In this document: positions 53,728-62,086 of the stretch, piece after piece | Layout: the number at the start of each line of letters is the position of its first letter | Numbering within the stretch: the stretch's first letter is position 1 | Assembly: GCA_036268295.1 (NCBI GenBank) | Contig: DATAUK010000024.1 | Span: 1 to 64,000, forward strand | From: DATAUK01 sp036268295 | Lineage (GTDB): Bacteria; Actinomycetota; Actinomycetes; JAFAQI01 | Reading direction: 5' to 3' | Length of the DNA stretch: 64,000 bases | Notes under the pieces: generated by a model | What the model was told of the DNA's origin: nothing | What the model saw: the letters and a program-made list of their open reading frames with translations, nothing else | Database searches by the model: none | Program-made: the position numbers and the translations under genes

Positions 53728-54378
53728 CTACGCCGGTGTGTCGCGATGTGGCGGGGCCGACGAGTCAACCCCCGACTGCGACCCGTGCCAGCGTTGCAAC
53801 AGCCCACCTGGTACGTCGTCGCGCACCAGGGCAAAGGTCAGATGATCCCGCCAGTCACCGGCGATGTGAAGATAGCGCTCCCGGACCCCTTCTTCACGGA
53901 AACCCAGCTTTTCGACGACTCGGCGGCTCGCCACGTTCTCCGGCCGGATGTTGACCTCGATGCGGTGCAGTCCGACCGGGCCGAGGCAGTGGTCGACGAC
54001 GAGCGCGACCGCGGTCGGCATGATCCCCCTTCCCGCGAACCGCTCGTCGACCCAGTAGCCGACGTGCGCGGAGTCCATCGAGCCTCGCACGATGCCCGCG
54101 ACGTTGAGCTGGCCGGCGAACCGATCGCCCACCACGATGACGAACGGCAGCGCCTTGCCGGCGCGAGCGTCAGCCCGCAGCCGCCTCGTCATCGAGGTGA
54201 AGACCGTCGCAGAGACGCCGAACATGCTCGGCCCGCGCGGCGGCGTCGCCTCCCACTGCCGCAGCCACTCGACGTTGCGACGCCGCGCCTCCATCCAGGC
54301 ACTCGCATCGCGCATCCGCAGCGGGCGCAGCGTGACCTCACCGTCGCGAAGTACGGCGGGCCAGCCGGGCGCAGGCAT
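53728..54378 (-). CDS. rimJ: GNAT acetyltransferase, RimJ/RimL type
   Basis: This 216-residue protein has the GNAT fold. N-terminal substrate motifs are TLRPLRMRDASAWMEARRRN, and acetyl-CoA-binding segments are IGYWVDERFAGRGIM-like at VGYWVDERFAGRGIMPTAV (about 130-148) and LHRIEVNIRPENVASRRVVE (about 157-176). It would acetylate the N-terminus of a ribosomal or other protein, or a small molecule. It lies between sepX and mogA, where rimJ lies in mycobacteria and corynebacteria (glp-rimJ-glpR neighbourhood). Confidence 0.88.
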   Translation of the reverse strand: MPAPGWPAVLRDGEVTLRPLRMRDASAWMEARRRNVEWLRQWEATPPRGPSMFGVSATVFTSMTRRLRADARAGKALPFVIVVGDRFAGQLNVAGIVRGSMDSAHVGYWVDERFAGRGIMPTAVALVVDHCLGPVGLHRIEVNIRPENVASRRVVEKLGFREEGVRERYLHIAGDWRDHLTFALVRDDVPGGLLQRWHGSQSGVDSSAPPHRDTPA

Positions 54379-54385
54379 CAGCGGC

Positions 54386-54892
54386 TCATCGGTGGTCGCC
54401 GCCGCCGCGAAGCTGAGCGATCGCGTGGCCGATCACCGGGGCAAGTACGGCGGCACCGTCGCGAACCCCACCGGTAGACCCGGGCAGGTTGAGCACCAGC
54501 GTCGAGCCCGCGATCCCGGCGACCGCGCGCGAGAGGATCGTCGTCGGTAGCTCGTCACGGCGATACTGCCGCAGCGCCTCGGCCAGGCCGGGCGCCTCGC
54601 GGTCGATGACGCGGCGGGTCGCTTCCGGCGTCACGTCCCGCGGCGAGAGCCCGGTGCCACCGGTCGTCACGACGAGGTCGGCCGCCGCGTCGATCGCCGC
54701 GCGCAGCGCGGCCTCGATCGCATCCGCCTCGTCGGGCACCACAGCAATCTCGGCAACCGCAAATCCCTGTCCTGCCAGCAGATCCGCCAGCGCCGGTCCG
54801 GAGGCATCGGGCCGAAGCCCGGTGTGCGAGCGGTCAGACACCGTGATGACGCGGGCGGTCGCGTCGGTCGGCAGGCCCTCGGCTCGGGTCAT
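54386..54892 (-). CDS. mogA: Molybdopterin adenylyltransferase (MogA/MoaB-like)
   Basis: This 168-residue enzyme activates molybdopterin by adenylation during molybdenum cofactor synthesis. It has ARVITVSDRSHTGLRPDASG at the N-terminus and the MPT/AMP-binding LVVTTGGTGLSPRDVTPEAT (about 74-93), with LPGSTGGVRDG near the C-terminus. It follows moaC with a 4-bp overlap and precedes rimJ. Confidence 0.93.
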   Translation of the reverse strand: MTRAEGLPTDATARVITVSDRSHTGLRPDASGPALADLLAGQGFAVAEIAVVPDEADAIEAALRAAIDAAADLVVTTGGTGLSPRDVTPEATRRVIDREAPGLAEALRQYRRDELPTTILSRAVAGIAGSTLVLNLPGSTGGVRDGAAVLAPVIGHAIAQLRGGGDHR

Positions 54893-55362
54893 GACGGCCG
54901 ACGCCAGTCACCGTGAGCCCCACCGGTCTTCTCGACGACCACGACGTCAGAGATGCTCGCCGCCGGATCAACCCCTTTGACCATGTCGATCACGGCCAGA
55001 CCGGCGACCGTGACAGCCGTCAGCGCCTCCATCTCGACGCCGGTGCGGTCCGCCGTACGGACCGTCGCCGTGATCGCGACCGCATCGTCATCCACGGCAA
55101 GGTCGACGGTCACACCATGGAGCGCGATCGGATGGCAGAGCGGGACCAGATCGGGGGTGCGCTTCGCCGCCATGATGCCGGCAACTCGCGCGACGCCGAG
55201 CGCGTCGCCCTTCGGCAGATCGCCGGATCTCAGCAACCCGACCACCTGTGGCGAGACCACGACGCGGCCGGTCGCGGTTGCGGTCCGCACCGAGATGTCC
55301 TTGACGGAGACGTCGACCATCCGCGCCGTGCCGGTCTCGTCGAGGTGGCTGAACTCCGTCAT
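54889..55362 (-). CDS. moaC: Cyclic pyranopterin monophosphate synthase MoaC
   Basis: This 157-residue enzyme completes cyclic pyranopterin formation in molybdenum cofactor synthesis. The signature includes FSHLDETGTARMVDVSVKD, the catalytic PLCHPIALHGV (about 75-85), and AVTVAGLAVIDMVKGVDPAA (about 115-134). It starts 10 bp after the moeA/glp stop and overlaps mogA by 4 bp. Confidence 0.95.
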   Translation of the reverse strand: MTEFSHLDETGTARMVDVSVKDISVRTATATGRVVVSPQVVGLLRSGDLPKGDALGVARVAGIMAAKRTPDLVPLCHPIALHGVTVDLAVDDDAVAITATVRTADRTGVEMEALTAVTVAGLAVIDMVKGVDPAASISDVVVVEKTGGAHGDWRRPS

Positions 55363-55372
55363 CGGGGTGCGC

Positions 55373-56608
55373 TCATTGATGGCGGCGTTCGAGCATCATC
55401 ACGCTGACGGCGGTGCCGGCCTCGATGCTCGTCACCTGCTCGGGCACGACGATCAGGGCGTTCGACGCGGCAAGCGACGCAATGAGATGCGAGCCGGAGG
55501 CACCGACCGGTCGCACCGTGTAAGCGCCCTGCTCGACCGAGAGCCAGCCACGCAGGTAGGAGCGCCGTCCGGGCGGCGACTTCAGCGCGTCGGTGACCTT
55601 GGCTCGCACCGTCGGTCGCGATAGCGGTTCGACCCCGAGCATCCGACGCAGCGCTGGCCGCACGAACACCTCGAAGGACACGTACGAGCTCACCGGGTTG
55701 CCGGGCAGACCGAAGAACGGGGTGTCATCGGGACCGATCGTGCCGAAGCCCTGCGGCATTCCGGGCTGCATCGCCACCTTGTCGAACGAGACCGTGCCGA
55801 CCCGGCTCAGCACCTCCTTGACGACGTCATAGGCCCCGACGCTCACGCCGCCGCTGGTGACGATGACGTCGGCGCGGATCAGCTGGTCTTCCAGCGTGTC
55901 CGCCAGAACGCTCGGCTCGTCCGGCACGATGCCGACCCGGTAGGCGATCGCGCCGGCTTCCAGCGCCGCCGCGGTGAGTAGCGAGCTATTGGCGTCGGGG
56001 ATCTGACCGCGGCTCAGCGGCTGGCCGGGCTCGACCAGCTCGCTGCCGGTCGAGAGCACCACGACCCGCGGCCGGGGCCGCACCACCACCCGATCGCGAC
56101 CGACCGCGGCCATCAGACCGAGCTGGGCGGCGCCGAGGTGGGTGCCGGCTTTGAGCACCTCGGCACCGACCTGAGCATCCTCGCCAGCGAACCGCACGCA
56201 GCCGCCGGCCTTCGGCGACGTTCGGATCGAGACCTGCGCGATCCCGCCGTCGGTGGCCTCGAGCGGCACCACTGCGTCGGCGCCGGGCGGCATCGCGGCA
56301 CCGGTCATGATCCGGACACACAGCCCCGGCTGGACGGTGTACGGCGAGGCACTTCCCGCGGCGACATCGCCAACCACAGGCATCACGACCGGCGACTCCG
56401 GGCTCGCGCCGCGCAGGTCATCGGAGCGGACGGCGTACCCATCCATCGCCGAGTTGTCGAACGGCGGCAACGGAAACGTCGAGTGGACGTCCTCGACGAG
56501 AACGCAGCCATGGGCGTCGCCGAGCGTTAGATCGAGCGCGCCGAGCGGTCGCACCACGTCGAGGATGTCGGCGAGGTGCGCGTCAACGGACTTCAGTGCA
56601 TCGCTCAT
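55373..56608 (-). CDS. glp: MoeA-family protein, probably Glp (gephyrin-like division partner)
   Basis: This 411-residue protein has MoeA domains I-IV: PLPPFDNSAMDGYAVRSDDL near the N-terminus, the MPT-binding domain VIVTSGGVSVGAYDVVKEVL (about 248-267), FGLPGNPVSSYVSFEVFVRP, and a C-terminal domain IV. ATG 56608 is used, with AAGGTG upstream; the frame is open 37 codons further. By family it is a molybdopterin molybdenumtransferase. By neighbourhood (galU upstream, rimJ and glpR/sepX downstream) it corresponds to mycobacterial MoeA1/corynebacterial Glp, which binds FtsZ and GlpR. Co-location with moaC and mogA means a cofactor role is also possible. Confidence 0.87.
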   Translation of the reverse strand: MSDALKSVDAHLADILDVVRPLGALDLTLGDAHGCVLVEDVHSTFPLPPFDNSAMDGYAVRSDDLRGASPESPVVMPVVGDVAAGSASPYTVQPGLCVRIMTGAAMPPGADAVVPLEATDGGIAQVSIRTSPKAGGCVRFAGEDAQVGAEVLKAGTHLGAAQLGLMAAVGRDRVVVRPRPRVVVLSTGSELVEPGQPLSRGQIPDANSSLLTAAALEAGAIAYRVGIVPDEPSVLADTLEDQLIRADVIVTSGGVSVGAYDVVKEVLSRVGTVSFDKVAMQPGMPQGFGTIGPDDTPFFGLPGNPVSSYVSFEVFVRPALRRMLGVEPLSRPTVRAKVTDALKSPPGRRSYLRGWLSVEQGAYTVRPVGASGSHLIASLAASNALIVVPEQVTSIEAGTAVSVMMLERRHQ

Positions 56609-56618
56609 CCGGACACCT

Positions 56619-57548
56619 TCATGGTCGCAGTGGCTCCGACGGATCGCCTTGCGGCAGCCGCTGTGCCACGAAGTCCCCGAGCCAGTCGCGGAAGCCCGGG
56701 CCGAGATCGGCGCGGTCACACGCGAACTGCACGATCGCCTTGAGGTAGGCAGCCTTGTCGCCAGTGTCGTAGCGCCGGCCGCGGAAGATCACGCCGTGCA
56801 CCGGGCCACCGGCGCCCGGCGCATCGGTGAGCTGCTCGATCGCGTCGGTCAGCTGGATCTCGCCGCCGCGTCCAGGTCGGGTCTCGCTGAGGACCTCGAA
56901 GATCTCCGGCGACAGCACGTAGCGGCCGATGACGGCCAGGTTGCTCGGCGCGAGATCAGGCTGCGGCTTCTCGACCAGGCCGGTGATCCGCACCACGTCG
57001 GTCTCCTCGGTCGACTCGACCGCGGCGCAGCCGTAGAGGCTGATCTGGTCGTCCGGCACCTCCATCAACGCCACGACGCAGCCGCCGAGATCCTTCTGAA
57101 CCTCGACCATCTTCGTCAGCAGGACGTCCCGCTCGTCGATCAGATCGTCGCCGAGCAGGACCGCGAACGGCTCGTTGCCGACGTGCTGCGCGGCGCAGAG
57201 CACCGCATGGCCGAGGCCACGGGCCGCTCCCTGCCGGACATAGTGGACCGTCGCGAGCTCGGTCACGCTGCGCACCCGGTCGAGCAGGTGACGCTTGCCC
57301 TCATCGCCCTCGAGGGTGTCCTCGAGCTCGTACGCCGTGTCGAAGTGGTCTTCCAGCGGCGCCTTGTTGCGGCCAGTGATGAGCAGGACGTCATCGAGAC
57401 CGGCGCGCACCGCCTCTTCGACGACATATTGGATCGCCGGTTTGTCGACGACCGGCAACATCTCCTTGGGGCTGGCCTTGGTGGCGGGAAGGAATCGAGT
57501 GCCAAGCCCCGCAACCGGCACAACCGCCTTAGTTACGCCGGAAGTCAT
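56619..57548 (-). CDS. galU: UTP-glucose-1-phosphate uridylyltransferase
   Basis: This 309-residue enzyme makes UDP-glucose for glycan and trehalose synthesis. Motifs are VPVAGLGTRFLPATKASPKE (about 9-28), KPAIQYVVEEAVRAG and the sugar-binding LVEKPQPD. ATG 57548 has AAGGTGG 6 bases upstream; a long frame upstream to 57728 is antisense to the next gene and ignored. It starts 40 bp from the divergent 5-formyl-THF cyclo-ligase gene and precedes glp by 10 bp, so it leads a galU-glp-moaC-mogA-rimJ run. Confidence 0.96.
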   Translation of the reverse strand: MTSGVTKAVVPVAGLGTRFLPATKASPKEMLPVVDKPAIQYVVEEAVRAGLDDVLLITGRNKAPLEDHFDTAYELEDTLEGDEGKRHLLDRVRSVTELATVHYVRQGAARGLGHAVLCAAQHVGNEPFAVLLGDDLIDERDVLLTKMVEVQKDLGGCVVALMEVPDDQISLYGCAAVESTEETDVVRITGLVEKPQPDLAPSNLAVIGRYVLSPEIFEVLSETRPGRGGEIQLTDAIEQLTDAPGAGGPVHGVIFRGRRYDTGDKAAYLKAIVQFACDRADLGPGFRDWLGDFVAQRLPQGDPSEPLRP

Positions 57549-57588
57549 GGATTCCACCTTAGAGGTACGGGTGCCGCACACTGCTGAG

Positions 57589-58158
57589 ATGACCGACGAT
57601 GCGCCGGCCCGCAAACAACGGCTTCGGGCCGAGCTCCTGGCAGCGCGGCGCGCGAGGTCCGCCTCGGTACGCGACAGCGCCGGCGAGGCGATCGCGGCGC
57701 ATGGCATCGAGAGCTGCCGCGGGGCCACGACGGTGGCGGCCTACCTCGCGGTCGAGCACGAGCCGCCGACGTTGCTGCTGCTGGACACGCTTCGATCGCA
57801 CGGCGTCCAGGTGCTGCTGCCGGTGATCGACGGAGTCGGTCTCGACTGGGCGCCGTACGCCGGGCCGGCCGGCCTGGCTCCCGGACCGCTCGGGCTCAGC
57901 GAGCCCTCCACCCCGCGACTCGGCGTCGAGGCGGCGAGCGCAGCCGATGTCGTCGTCGTCCCGGCGCTCGCCGTCGACCGGCTCGGCAACCGGCTGGGTC
58001 GAGGTCGGGGCTTCTACGACCGGGCGCTGATCAATGTCTCAGCACCGGTCATCGCCGTGGTGTACGACGACGAGCTGGTCGATGAGGTCCCCGCCGAGCC
58101 GCACGACCGTCGCGTCGACGCCGTGCTGCGACCGGGTGGATTCACGCCGGTCGGTTAG
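57589..58158 (+). CDS. 5-formyltetrahydrofolate cyclo-ligase
   Basis: This 189-residue enzyme converts 5-formyl-THF to methenyl-THF using ATP. The N-terminal KQRLRAELLAARRARSAS and the signature RLGNRLGRGRGFYDRAL (about 126-142) are typical. The start is uncertain: ATG 57589 lacks a Shine-Dalgarno sequence. An in-frame GTG at 57571 and an ATG at 57547 (overlapping the galU start on the other strand) are alternatives, and a leaderless transcript is possible. It diverges from galU and converges on the L,D-transpeptidase gene with 5 bp between the stops. Confidence 0.92.
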   Translation: MTDDAPARKQRLRAELLAARRARSASVRDSAGEAIAAHGIESCRGATTVAAYLAVEHEPPTLLLLDTLRSHGVQVLLPVIDGVGLDWAPYAGPAGLAPGPLGLSEPSTPRLGVEAASAADVVVVPALAVDRLGNRLGRGRGFYDRALINVSAPVIAVVYDDELVDEVPAEPHDRRVDAVLRPGGFTPVG

Positions 58159-58163
58159 CCGAT

Positions 58164-59549
58164 CTACCAAGTGGTGCCGGACGACGCGCTGCTGCCCTTC
58201 TTCTTGCCGGCGTGCTTGTGGGAGGCGTGACCGGACTTGTGCGTCTTCTTCTTCGCGACGTGGCCAAAGCCGGGCTCGGCGGTGCGGGGCATCCCCGGGT
58301 GCAAAGCCTTCGCGGCCGCCGTCGGTGCGGCATCGTCGGAGAGCCACTGCTTCCACGACAGGTTCCAGTCGGCGGTGCCAGGGTCGCCTGCCTCCGGCGG
58401 GCGCACCCCGTCGTACACGTCCACGACGTCGCCGTTGCGGGCCCAGTTGTAGAACCACTCGGCGTTCTCGGTACTGAGGTTGACGCAACCGTGCGAGACG
58501 TTGATGTGGCCCTGGTCGCCGACCGACCACGGCGCGGCGTGGACGAACTCCCCACCATCGGAGATCCGCACGTCCCAGTAGACCGTCTCGTTGTAGTAGC
58601 CCGGGCTGCTCTTCGGGATGCCGACGGTGGCCGAGTCCATCTGCACGACCTGCGACTTCTCCAGTGCGATGTGGACACCGTCCATCGTCGGATAGACCTC
58701 ACGACCGGTGCTGACCGGGAACGTGTTGATCAGCTTGCCGTTGTCGAAGACCTGCATCTCGTGGGTCGCCTGGTTGACCTCACTGACGTGGCTGGCACCG
58801 ATCTTGAACGACGTACTGTGCCGGCCGACACCGCCCCACATGCCGTGCCCGAGGTCGACGCCCTGCAGGTCCGAGGAGATCGTGACTTTGGTGCCTTGCT
58901 TCCAGTACGTCGGCGGCCGCCAGTGCACGTCCTGGTCGCTCATCCAGTGCCACGCGCCGACGACTGCGGGTGTCGCAGTCACCGACAGGCCGCGCTCGAC
59001 CGCAGCGCGCTTGTTGGTCGGCACCGGCTGGTCGAAGGTCACGATGACCGGCGACCCGACGCCGACGGTGTCGCCGCCGCCTGGCGAGAGCAGCGCGTTG
59101 AAGTGCTTCTTCGCCGCCGGCGTGGTGATCGCCAACGTCTTGGTCTTGGTGTGGTGCTCGAGGTCGACATAGCTCAGCTTCGCCCGCAGCTGACTCGACG
59201 GCGCCAGCGCCAGGTCACTGTTCCAGCGGGTGCGGGTCTTGTTGAACGTGCCGGCCAGCGCACCGAGACCGGGCTGCCTGATCTTGACCGCGCTCAGGGC
59301 GCCATTGTCGACCTTCACATGCAGGTGCTTCGCGAACGGCACCCGGCCGTTGTGCAGGCCGATCACAAGCAGCGATGCTTTCGGCAGTGGCGCGGCCGGG
59401 CTGGCACCGCTGGTGGTGCTGACCTTCTCGTGGCTCGAACCGCGCGGGCTCCATGCCAGCGCCACCACGCCGCCGATCGCCACGACCACTACAACGGCCG
59501 CCGCAAACGCCGCAATTACCCCACGTGGGATGGGACGGGGGATGCGCAT
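58164..59549 (-). CDS. L,D-transpeptidase with Ig-like domain
   Basis: This 461-residue enzyme would form 3-3 peptidoglycan crosslinks on the outer face of the membrane. It has a transmembrane or signal segment (about 8-32), Ig-like domains up to about residue 255, and a YkuD catalytic domain (about 260-380) with HINVSHGCVNLSTENAEW containing the catalytic Cys and the upstream His at GEFVHAAPW. ATG 59549 is used; the frame is open 17 codons upstream. The last 30 residues form a Lys/His/Ser-rich tail (KKKTHKSGHASHKHAGKKKG) not typical of the family. It ends 5 bp from the convergent cyclo-ligase gene. Confidence 0.92.
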   Translation of the reverse strand: MRIPRPIPRGVIAAFAAAVVVVVAIGGVVALAWSPRGSSHEKVSTTSGASPAAPLPKASLLVIGLHNGRVPFAKHLHVKVDNGALSAVKIRQPGLGALAGTFNKTRTRWNSDLALAPSSQLRAKLSYVDLEHHTKTKTLAITTPAAKKHFNALLSPGGGDTVGVGSPVIVTFDQPVPTNKRAAVERGLSVTATPAVVGAWHWMSDQDVHWRPPTYWKQGTKVTISSDLQGVDLGHGMWGGVGRHSTSFKIGASHVSEVNQATHEMQVFDNGKLINTFPVSTGREVYPTMDGVHIALEKSQVVQMDSATVGIPKSSPGYYNETVYWDVRISDGGEFVHAAPWSVGDQGHINVSHGCVNLSTENAEWFYNWARNGDVVDVYDGVRPPEAGDPGTADWNLSWKQWLSDDAAPTAAAKALHPGMPRTAEPGFGHVAKKKTHKSGHASHKHAGKKKGSSASSGTTW

Positions 59550-59611
59550 TCGGTGACCGACTCTCGTATGGGGAAGACTTCCATTCTGCCCTGAACTCAA
59601 CCTTTTGACGA

Positions 59612-60082
59612 TTACGAATTGGTTTTGGTTGGCTGCCCGTCCGGCGCGATCACAAACCAGTTGAAACCCTGGTCCTGACCGTTGACGACATCGGCCTTGC
59701 GATCACCGATGTAGTAATACAGCGGCCAGTGGTTGTACGTCACAATCCGGCCGCCGTCACCCGGCATCGAACCAATCAGGCTCGGTTTGACTCCCGGACC
59801 GGCGATCACGGTGTGCCCGGCCTTGACGAACAGCGGCGGCCAAGCCTGCTCGCAGCCCTCAACCGAGGTGCACGACACCCGACCTTGCCGGTCGGGCAAG
59901 TACATGTAGAGCGTCGAGCCGTCGTTGACCAGGAACTTTCCGAGCGCCGGGCTCGAACGGAGGCTGAGCGTGACGTTCCCGTCCGCGCTCGGCCGGGACG
60001 CACCGCCCTGATGCCCGCCGCAACCGGCGACCACCGCGGTGCACATCATTGCGGCCGCCGCCGCGCTCAGCCGGCGCATCAT
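59612..60082 (-). CDS. COG4315/Lipoprotein_15-like secreted lipoprotein
   Basis: This 156-residue predicted lipoprotein has lipobox VVAGC (Cys about 21). The mature part has the two repeats of the 'secreted repeat of unknown function' family: DGSTLYMYLPDRQG with SCTSVEGCEQAWPP, then NHWPLYYYIGDRKADVV with NWFVIAPDG. The start is ATG 60082, sharing a base with the SCO1 stop; GTG 60085 and ATG 60079 are alternatives. Position directly after SCO1 and CtaG suggests a link with respiratory copper handling, but the biochemical function is unknown. Confidence 0.85.
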   Translation of the reverse strand: MMRRLSAAAAAMMCTAVVAGCGGHQGGASRPSADGNVTLSLRSSPALGKFLVNDGSTLYMYLPDRQGRVSCTSVEGCEQAWPPLFVKAGHTVIAGPGVKPSLIGSMPGDGGRIVTYNHWPLYYYIGDRKADVVNGQDQGFNWFVIAPDGQPTKTNS

Positions 60083-60864
60083 CACGCCGGTGCCGCGAGC
60101 TTGTGGTCGAGCAGCCAGCTGAAGACCTGCAACCCCTGGCCGACGGTCCACGAGTCGACCGGGTTCGGCTTGTAGAGCGCCTTGATCCCATCCGGATTGA
60201 GGAACTGCACCAGCGACTTCGGTGGTTGCGTGCCGCCGCCGGTCTTGACCTGCGGAGCCGCGTCGACGATAAACCGCTGCTGGCCGGCCGGGTTCAAGAA
60301 GACCAAGCTGTCCTGGTGGTCGACGTCGTAGGTGAGCGGCTTGTGGGTCCACCAGTCGATGCTCGCCGGCTTCCCCTCCTTGGTGCGGCCGTAAAAGACC
60401 CCGAAGAACTTCCAGAGCTTCTTGGTGTTGGCGGGCGTCGCCCGCAACAACGTCCAGTCGAGCATCGGCCCGCCGTACAACTTCTGGTACGCCGCCAGCC
60501 GTGCCGCGGTGTCCCGTTGCGGGTCGACGCTGATCTCGAGCAGCGCCACCTTGCCGGACTCGCCGTCCGCGGCCAGCGCTCTGGCCATGGCGGCGGTGTT
60601 GGCCGAGATCAGCGGACAGATGTCAGTGCACAGCGTCAGGAAGTCCGCGATCATCACCGCCTTGCCGCGGTACGCCGCGAGGGTGGTGGTCGAGCCGTTG
60701 GCTTCCGTCAGCGGGAGGTTGGCGATGTCGTCGGGGAGTTTGAGGCTCACCACGCTGCCAAGTGACGACGGTGGAGGCTTCACCGAGCTGCCGCAGGCAG
60801 CCAGCAGCCCGAGCACCGCGATAACGAGGACGCTCGCAGCTCGACGGGCGCAGACGCGGTGCAC
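60082..60864 (-). CDS. SCO1/SenC copper chaperone
   Basis: This 260-residue membrane-anchored thioredoxin-fold protein is expected to deliver copper to the CuA site of cytochrome c oxidase. A lipoprotein-type signal ends LLAAC (about 24). The copper motif CTDIC (CxxxC) lies in DFLTLCTDICPLISANTAAM, and the conserved His follows in YDVDHQDSLVFLNPAG. GTG 60864 is used because it starts directly after the ctaG stop (one base apart) and gives a proper signal peptide; the longer open frame upstream overlaps ctaG. Confidence 0.9.
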   Translation of the reverse strand: MHRVCARRAASVLVIAVLGLLAACGSSVKPPPSSLGSVVSLKLPDDIANLPLTEANGSTTTLAAYRGKAVMIADFLTLCTDICPLISANTAAMARALAADGESGKVALLEISVDPQRDTAARLAAYQKLYGGPMLDWTLLRATPANTKKLWKFFGVFYGRTKEGKPASIDWWTHKPLTYDVDHQDSLVFLNPAGQQRFIVDAAPQVKTGGGTQPPKSLVQFLNPDGIKALYKPNPVDSWTVGQGLQVFSWLLDHKLAAPA

Positions 60865-60865
60865 G

Positions 60866-61906
60866 TCAGTCCTTCCCGGTCTTCGCGGCCGGCGTCGACC
60901 CTCCAAGCCTGGCGAGATAGGCGTTGTAAGCGGCGAGATGCTCATCGTCGTCAACCGTCTGGCCACGTCGGCCGGGCTGCACCGGTGCACTAACCCCGGC
61001 GTGCGCCACAGCATCCTGCAGGGCGTGCGACCTCGCACCCTCGAGCCAGTCCCCCATCGTGCCGTGTGCTCGCTTGTCACGAAGGAAGACGACAACCACG
61101 CACAGCATCAGCACGAACATCAGGGCGTCGCCGCCGACCCACATGATCGCGCCGCCGGTGTGCAGGTCGCTCAGCAGACTCGGACCCCAGGTTCGGCCGG
61201 TCTTCGCGTACGCCGGGAACAGCTCGTGGTTGGCCTGCAGGATCACCACTCCGACGAACGTGTCGACCGGCATGCTCAACGCCAGCAACAGGAACCGCGA
61301 CGGGAACGACATCTTCCACCGGATCGGCTCGGAGCCGAGCAGCGGCAGGAAGTACAGATAGCCGGCGACGAGATAGAGCACGTGCTCGGCGTCGTGCACG
61401 TGCTCGTGCTGCAGCGTCAGGTTCATGAAGCCGGTGAGATGCGTGCCGACGATCACCGCGGCGTACACGACGGCAGCAACCGGCGGGCAGGTCAGCGCCG
61501 AGACCACTCGCGACCGGATGACCGCCTTGGTCCAGCGGTGGAGCGGGTTGCGCGACGCATGCAGCAGCAGCGTCACCGGCCGGCCGGCGACCATTAGCGG
61601 CGGCGCGATCATGATCAGCATCAGATGCTGCACCATGTGAACGCTGAACAGCACGTCGTCGTAGGCGCCGATGCTGCTCTGCGTCGCGAGGACGACGACG
61701 GCCAGGCCGGCGTAGAACGACAGCGAGCGCAGCACCGGCCACGGTCGGGCCGGATGGCGGCGGCGTACCCGCCAGATGCCGGCCGCGTAGAGGATCGCGA
61801 GCAGCCCAGTTGCGATCGTCACGATCGGTGCGAACTGCCATTCAGTGAACGCGGTGTGCGTGGTGAGTGGCGCGCTCGGATCAGCGAGCAGCTGGCCGAA
61901 CAGCAT
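60866..61906 (-). CDS. ctaG: CtaG-type cytochrome c oxidase assembly protein
   Basis: This 346-residue polytopic protein of the caa3_CtaG family has about seven hydrophobic segments from residue 28. Histidine-containing conserved motifs are SVHMVQHLMLIMIAPPL (about 93-109), LQHEHVHDAEHVLYLVAGYL, and DLHTGGAIMWVGGDALMF (about 243-260). It helps assemble or metallate the oxidase at the membrane. It is followed in the same direction by SCO1 and the COG4315-like lipoprotein. The 180 bp upstream, to the divergent hydrolase gene, show nothing beyond an AT-richer stretch. Confidence 0.92.
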   Translation of the reverse strand: MLFGQLLADPSAPLTTHTAFTEWQFAPIVTIATGLLAILYAAGIWRVRRRHPARPWPVLRSLSFYAGLAVVVLATQSSIGAYDDVLFSVHMVQHLMLIMIAPPLMVAGRPVTLLLHASRNPLHRWTKAVIRSRVVSALTCPPVAAVVYAAVIVGTHLTGFMNLTLQHEHVHDAEHVLYLVAGYLYFLPLLGSEPIRWKMSFPSRFLLLALSMPVDTFVGVVILQANHELFPAYAKTGRTWGPSLLSDLHTGGAIMWVGGDALMFVLMLCVVVVFLRDKRAHGTMGDWLEGARSHALQDAVAHAGVSAPVQPGRRGQTVDDDEHLAAYNAYLARLGGSTPAAKTGKD

Positions 61907-62086
61907 CAGCCGACCAGTCGATCGGCGGTGTCGGCGTCGCCCCGAAAGGCCGAACGAGCCAGACCAGCGCGGTCGTCGTTCACATCACGAAGGGTATGAC
62001 CCGTGTATTCGCAACGGTTTCCCGGGTCGGTGACCAGCGGGTTTATTGAGGCGACCGGCGGCATGTGAATTGGTAACGTCCGAATA

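Noticed and set aside
56253..57587. 444-codon plus-strand open frame
   Set aside because: It is opposite galU and glp, with antisense composition and no domain.
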